From assembly GCF_900107105.1 (NCBI RefSeq), contig NZ_FNOT01000006.1, positions 1-64,000 on the forward strand: DNA of 64,000 nucleotides. The letters are read 5' to 3'. How positions within the stretch are numbered: the first letter of the stretch is position 1; each line of letters begins with the position of its first letter. The stretch comes from Geodermatophilus africanus. Lineage in GTDB: Bacteria; Actinomycetota; Actinomycetes; Mycobacteriales; Geodermatophilaceae. This document shows positions 59,835 through 64,000 of this stretch, piece after piece. Position numbers and translations under genes: made by a program. The notes under the pieces were generated by a model. That model saw nothing but the letters and a program-made list of their open reading frames with translations. It was not told the origin of the DNA and did no database searches.

Positions 59835-61112
59835 TCAGTGCTCCCCTCGTCGGTAGACCAACCCGTCGGCCTTCGGCATCCGCAGCCGTTGGGAGGCCAG
59901 CGACAGCACCAGCAGCGTGGTCAGGTGCGGGGTGAAGAAGACGATGCCCTCGGGCAGCCGGTCGATGGTCAGGAAGCCGACCAGCGCGGCCACGCCGAAG
60001 ACGCCGGCGAGCCCCGCCTGGGTCAGCTTGCGCCGCACCGCCTGGTACACCGCGACGCCGGCCAGCAGGACGGCGATGAGCAGCAGCAGGGCCACCACCG
60101 CGGTCTGGCTGCGCAGCTGCAGCGCGTCGGCGAACCCGAACAGGCCCGCGCCGGCCGCCAGCCCGCCGGGCCGCCAGTTGCCGAAGATCAGCGCCGCCAG
60201 CCCGATGAAGCCGCGGCCACCGGTCTGCCCCTCGCGATAGATGCCCGCGACGAACACCAGGAAGACGCCGCCGAGCCCGGCCAGCGCCCCGGAGACGATC
60301 ACGGCGAGGTACTTGAGCCGGTACACCGGGACGCCGAGCGAGTCCGCCGCGGCCGGGTTCTCGCCGCAGGAGCGCAGCCGCAGGCCGAACGCGGTGCGCC
60401 ACAGCAGCAGGTAGGACACCGGGATGAGCAGCACGGCCAGCAGGGTGAGCAGGCCGACGCCGTTGGTCAGCCCGCGCAGCAGCCCGGCCAGGTCGCTGAC
60501 CAGGAACCAGTGCCGGCCCTCGAGGTCGCCGAGCAGGTCCGGCCCGGAGGACAGCACCGGCAGCGAGAAGGACGGCGGGTCGCTGGCCAGGGACGGCGAC
60601 TGCGTCGGGCCACCACCGGTGTCCTCGGTGAACAGCAGCTCGGAGAGGAAGCGGACGACGCCCCCGGCGAGGATGTTGATCGCGACGCCGGAGACGACGT
60701 GGTCGACTCCGAAGGTGACCGTGGCGATCGCGTGCAGCAGACCCCCGGCCGCGCCGAAGACCACGCCGCCGGCGACCGCGCCGACCCAGCCCCACTGGTA
60801 GCCGGCCCACCCGGCGCCCCAGGTGCCGAGGATCATCATCCCCTCGAGGCCGATGTTGACCACGCCCGCGCGCTCGGACCACAGCCCGCCCAGGGCGGCC
60901 AGGCCGATGGGGACGGCGAGCAGCAGCGCCGCCGCCAGGGTGGACGACGAGGTGAGCTCCTGCTCGCCCGAGACGACCCGGACCAGCGAGAACAGCAGCC
61001 ACAGGCCGACGAGCAGCCAGAGCACCCGCCGCACCCGGCCGCCGCCGGTGAGCAGGTCGGTCAGGGGGCCGCGGCTGGGCTGCCCGGTGCGGGTGGTCGC
61101 CGTGGTGCTCAT
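59835..61112 (-). CDS. Nucleoside ABC importer permease 2 (RnsD/BmpC type)
   Basis: 425 residues with about eight to ten hydrophobic helices. Typical of the branched BPD_transp_2 permease family: NIGLEGMMILGTWGAGWAG (about 85-103), VSGVAINILAGGVVRFL, LRSCGENPAAADSLGVPV and GRGFIGLAALIFGNWRP. The start GTG/ATG at 61112 gives a short cytoplasmic N-terminus. Partner of the next permease and the ATPase. Confidence 0.9.
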   Translation of the reverse strand: MSTTATTRTGQPSRGPLTDLLTGGGRVRRVLWLLVGLWLLFSLVRVVSGEQELTSSSTLAAALLLAVPIGLAALGGLWSERAGVVNIGLEGMMILGTWGAGWAGYQWGWVGAVAGGVVFGAAGGLLHAIATVTFGVDHVVSGVAINILAGGVVRFLSELLFTEDTGGGPTQSPSLASDPPSFSLPVLSSGPDLLGDLEGRHWFLVSDLAGLLRGLTNGVGLLTLLAVLLIPVSYLLLWRTAFGLRLRSCGENPAAADSLGVPVYRLKYLAVIVSGALAGLGGVFLVFVAGIYREGQTGGRGFIGLAALIFGNWRPGGLAAGAGLFGFADALQLRSQTAVVALLLLIAVLLAGVAVYQAVRRKLTQAGLAGVFGVAALVGFLTIDRLPEGIVFFTPHLTTLLVLSLASQRLRMPKADGLVYRRGEH

Positions 61113-61167
61113 ACCGGGGCCCCCGCGGAGACGTGGAGCACCAGCGGAGCGTCTTCGTGGGGTTGGT

Positions 61168-62379
61168 TCATGCCTGCGCTCCCTGCTGGCCGCCCGGCAC
61201 GCCGGTGTGGACCCGCTGTCCACCGTCCGGCGCGCGGGGTGGTGGCGCGCCGTCGTCCCCGTCGGTCTGCGGACCGGGGCCGGCGGCGGCGCCGGCCCGC
61301 TCGGCCGAGCGCAGCGCCAGGCGGCGGGCGATCTCGTTGGCGATGACGACGGCGAGGACGATCGTGCCCTGGATGATCGTCACGACCGAGGACGGGATGT
61401 CGGCGAACTGCAGCGGCAGTGCGGCCCGGTCGAGGAAGGCGAACAGCAGCGCGGCCAGCGCGATGCCGATCGGCGTGCTGCGCCCCAGGAGCGCGACCGC
61501 GATGCCGAGGAAGCCCAGCCCGGCGGTGAACTCGGTGCCGTAGTCGTACTGCGAGCCGAGCAGGTCGGGCAGGCCGATCAACCCGGCGATGCCGCCGGAG
61601 ATGAGCATGGTCTTGACCACCATGCCGCGGGCGTCGACGCCGCTGGCGGTGGCCGCCGAGGGCGACAGGCCCGTCGCCCGCAGGTCGAAACCGAACCGGG
61701 TGCGCTGGAGCAGCACGGCGACGACGACGCCCACCACGACCGCCACCAGCAGGAAGCCGTGGAGACCGCTGCGCGGCGCGGCCAGGCCCAGCGCGGTGAG
61801 CAGCCCGTTGAGGCTCGGCACCCGCCCGGACTCGGGGATCTCGGCGGTCGTGACGATCGAGGCGCCCGGCGGGCTGCCCCGCAGCGGGCCGGTGAGCAGG
61901 AAGGACGCCAGGCCCAGGGCGATGAAGTTCAGCATGATCGAGCTGATGACCTCGCTGACGCCGCGGGTCACCTTGAGCACGCCGACGATGCCGGCCCACA
62001 GCGCGCCGACCACCATCGCGACCACCACGATCAGCAGCAGGTGCAACGGGCCGGGCAGCGCCACGGCCGCCCCGACCGCGGCGGCGAGGATGGTGGCCAT
62101 CCGGTACTGGCCCTCGACGCCGATGTTGAACAGGCCCATCCGGAACGCGACGGCCACGGCCAGGCCCGCGAGGAACAGCGGCACCGCGCGGTTGAGGATC
62201 ACCACGATCGACTGCACCTGCTGCGAGGGGCTGTCGCCGAGGTTGGTCATCACCCGGAACGCCTCGAGGGGATCCTGCCCGATGAGCGCGATGACGACCG
62301 CGGAGATCACCAGGGCCACGAGGACGGCGAGCACCGGGCCGAGCAGGGAGAGCCCCACCCGGCGGACGAGGCCGTTCAC
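61168..62379 (-). CDS. Nucleoside ABC importer permease 1 (RnsC/BmpB type)
   Basis: 403 residues from GTG 62379. Same permease superfamily: FNIGVEGQYRMATILAA (about 83-99), EVISSIMLNFIALGLASFLL, LRATGLSPSAATASGVDARG and FLGIAVALLGRSTPIG. Its start overlaps the ATPase stop (GTGA). The C-terminal 40 residues are a Pro/Gly-rich disordered tail, unusual for the family. Acts with the second permease as the channel. Confidence 0.9.
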   Translation of the reverse strand: MNGLVRRVGLSLLGPVLAVLVALVISAVVIALIGQDPLEAFRVMTNLGDSPSQQVQSIVVILNRAVPLFLAGLAVAVAFRMGLFNIGVEGQYRMATILAAAVGAAVALPGPLHLLLIVVVAMVVGALWAGIVGVLKVTRGVSEVISSIMLNFIALGLASFLLTGPLRGSPPGASIVTTAEIPESGRVPSLNGLLTALGLAAPRSGLHGFLLVAVVVGVVVAVLLQRTRFGFDLRATGLSPSAATASGVDARGMVVKTMLISGGIAGLIGLPDLLGSQYDYGTEFTAGLGFLGIAVALLGRSTPIGIALAALLFAFLDRAALPLQFADIPSSVVTIIQGTIVLAVVIANEIARRLALRSAERAGAAAGPGPQTDGDDGAPPPRAPDGGQRVHTGVPGGQQGAQA

Positions 62380-63944
62380 GCCGCACCCGCCGTCGTCCGT
62401 GCGCCGGTCATGTGCCCGCCGAGCTCCTCGGGGGTCACCCGCCGCGGGTCCAGGCTGGCCACCAGCCGGCCGCGCAGCATGACGTGCAGCGTGTCCGACA
62501 GGCCGATCAGCTCGTCGAGGTCGGCCGAGATCAGCACGATGCCCAGCCCCTCGGCGCGGGCGTCCTTGAGCAGCTCCCAGATCACCGCCTGGGCGCCGAC
62601 GTCGACGCCGCGGGTCGGGTGGGCGGCGACGAGCAGCCGCGGCCGGGCGCTCATCTCCCGCCCCACGATCAACTTCTGCTGGTTGCCGCCGGAGAGGGCC
62701 ACGGCGAGGGTGTCCGGCCCGGGGGCGCGGACGTCGTACTCGCGCATGATGCGGGCGGTGTCGGTCCGGGCGCCGCGGCGGTCGATGAAGGGCCCCTTCA
62801 CCGCCGGCGGGCGGGTCTGGTGCCCGAGGATGCGGTTCTCCCACAGCGGCGCGTCGAGCAGCATGCCCTGCCGGTGCCGGTCCTCCGGGATGAAGCCCAC
62901 CCCGCTCTCCCGCCGGGCGCGGGTGCTCCAGGCGGTGACGTCCTCCCCGCCGAGCAGCACCGAGCCGGCGGTCAGCTGGCGCAAGCCCATGATCGCGTCG
63001 ACCAGCTCGGCCTGGCCGTTGCCCTCGACGCCGGCGATGCCGACGACCTCGCCCTCGCGGACGGTGAGCGTGACGTCGTCCACCACGGGGCGCTGGCCGC
63101 CGTCGGTGACGCTGACCCCGACCAGCTGCAGCACCGGGGTCTCGCGCACGGTGGACTCGCGGGTCTCCGGGGTGGGCAGCTCGGCGCCGACCATCAGCTC
63201 GGCCAGCTGCTTGGCCGTCGTCGTCCGCGGGTCGGCGGTGCCCACGGTGGTGCCGCGCCGGATGACGGTGATCGAGTCGGCGACGCGGCGCACCTCGTCG
63301 AGCTTGTGCGAGATGAAGATGACCGTCAGGCCCTCGCGCTTGAGTTCCGCGAGGTTGCCGAAGAGCTCGTCGACCTCCTGTGGCACGAGGACGGCGGTCG
63401 GCTCGTCGAGGATCAGGATGCGGGCGTCGCGGTAGAGCACCTTGGCGATCTCCACCCGCTGCCGGTCCCCGACGCCGAGGTCCTCGACGAGCGCGTCGGG
63501 CCGCAAGCCCAGGTTGTAGCGCTCGGAGATCTCCTCGATCCGGCGCCGGGCCCCCGCGCGGTCCAGCCGGCCGCCCTTCGTGGGCTCGCTGCCCAGGATG
63601 ACATTCTCCAGGACGGTGAAGTTGTCGGCCAGCATGAAGTGCTGGTGGACCATGCCGATGCCGGCGGCGATGGCGTCCGACGGGCTGCGGAAGTGGATCG
63701 GGCGGCCGTCGACGAGGATCTCTCCCTCGTCGGGGCGGTGCTCGCCGTAGAGGGTCTTCATCAGCGTCGACTTGCCGGCGCCGTTCTCGCCCACGATGGC
63801 GTGCACCTCGCCCCGGCGGACCCGCAGCTCGATGTCCTTGTTCGCCACCACGCCCGGGAAGCGCTTGGTGATCCCGCGCAGCTCGACGGCGAGGGGGACG
63901 TCGCCCGCCGCCGAGCGCGCTGCTGGCGAGTCTGCTGGGGCCAT
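62376..63944 (-). CDS. Nucleoside ABC importer ATP-binding protein (two-domain)
   Basis: 522 residues from ATG 63944 (GAGGAGATG upstream). First domain: Walker A GENGAGKSTLMK (about 58-69), GMVHQHFMLADNFTVLENV, signature-like LGVGDRQRVEIAK and Walker B ILILDEPTAVLV. Second domain: degenerate Walker A GVEGNGQAELVD, GFIPEDRHRQGMLLD, signature LSGGNQQKLIVGREM, and AHPTRGVDVG, typical of the MglA/RnsB fold. The VHQHF Q-loop is characteristic of BMP-family nucleoside importers. A substrate-binding lipoprotein would be expected just beyond the right edge. Confidence 0.92.
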   Translation of the reverse strand: MAPADSPAARSAAGDVPLAVELRGITKRFPGVVANKDIELRVRRGEVHAIVGENGAGKSTLMKTLYGEHRPDEGEILVDGRPIHFRSPSDAIAAGIGMVHQHFMLADNFTVLENVILGSEPTKGGRLDRAGARRRIEEISERYNLGLRPDALVEDLGVGDRQRVEIAKVLYRDARILILDEPTAVLVPQEVDELFGNLAELKREGLTVIFISHKLDEVRRVADSITVIRRGTTVGTADPRTTTAKQLAELMVGAELPTPETRESTVRETPVLQLVGVSVTDGGQRPVVDDVTLTVREGEVVGIAGVEGNGQAELVDAIMGLRQLTAGSVLLGGEDVTAWSTRARRESGVGFIPEDRHRQGMLLDAPLWENRILGHQTRPPAVKGPFIDRRGARTDTARIMREYDVRAPGPDTLAVALSGGNQQKLIVGREMSARPRLLVAAHPTRGVDVGAQAVIWELLKDARAEGLGIVLISADLDELIGLSDTLHVMLRGRLVASLDPRRVTPEELGGHMTGARTTAGAA

Positions 63945-64000
63945 GCCGGCATCTCCTCGCTGTGGACCCGCCGGTGGGCGGGAGGTCACTACGGATGGCG

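Overview
The window is about 64 kb of very high-GC DNA. It has dense, often 4-nt-overlapping genes, many GTG starts and frequent TAnnnT hexamers placed 6-8 nt before start codons. It encodes an AccD5/AccE/AccA3-type acyl-CoA carboxylase, a MutAB/MeaB mutase system, a mycobacterial-type LpdA and LGFP-repeat cell-wall proteins. Together these point to an actinobacterium, probably of the Geodermatophilaceae (Blastococcus, Geodermatophilus, Modestobacter type). The genus is inference. The chromosomal backbone (GtrA protein, PH-domain protein, birA, accD5, accE, maf, accA3, then lpdA, amidohydrolase, pnp, pmm, upp, add, deoA, cdd) follows from memory the order around Rv3277-Rv3285 and Rv3303c-Rv3315c of Mycobacterium tuberculosis, so this looks like an ancestral block interrupted by lineage-specific insertions.

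Layout. 0-10 kb: three paralogous integral-membrane acyltransferases (OafA type), a GtrA flippase-like protein, the SbcCD nuclease and a PH-domain membrane protein. 10-16 kb: biotin ligase diverging from the propionyl/acetyl-CoA carboxylase operon with Maf inside it; a 1.03-kb IS982-like element sits exactly at the accA3 stop codon. 16.6-21.3 kb: two tandem paralogous secreted zinc metalloproteases, one ending in nine LGFP repeats and the other in a membrane anchor. 21.5-25.7 kb: LpdA, a gamma-glutamylcyclotransferase-like protein, a DUF559-type gene broken by a 5-bp duplication and bracketed by two related palindromes, and a MetX-like acyltransferase. 25.8-30.9 kb: methylmalonyl-CoA mutase (mutA, mutB) with its GTPase chaperone meaB. 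30.9-37.4 kb: M20 amidohydrolase, glutamate-cysteine ligase-like enzyme, a small secreted protein, the remnant of an AfsR/BTAD-WD40 regulator and an M16-like peptidase. 37.5-49.6 kb: nucleoside and deoxyribose salvage genes (pnp, sugar-phosphate mutase, upp, deoC, aldehyde dehydrogenase pair) interspersed with a lipoprotein/PKD pair that carries a patch of foreign-looking, lower-GC DNA. 49.7-53 kb: divergent marR/monooxygenase pair and an acidic internally duplicated protein. 53-64 kb: DEAD-box helicase, adenosine deaminase, a two-gene ABC exporter, deoA, cdd and a BMP-type nucleoside ABC importer that runs to the right edge.

How the parts work together. Carboxylase plus mutase form the propionyl-CoA to succinyl-CoA route (no epimerase is seen here), with BirA supplying the biotin on AccA3. 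The right half is a salvage module: import of nucleosides (ABC genes 59.8-63.9 kb), deamination (cdd, add), phosphorolysis (deoA, pnp), base capture (upp), and use of the pentose phosphate (mutase, deoC, then aldehyde dehydrogenase).

The intergenic spaces hold several families of dispersed palindromes. The window contains no rRNA, tRNA or CRISPR that I could recognise, and no gene-free stretch longer than 300 bases. I found no clear new multi-gene system. The most unusual items are the paired metalloproteases with different anchors, the dispersed palindrome families, and three cases of gene decay or mosaicism caught in the act.
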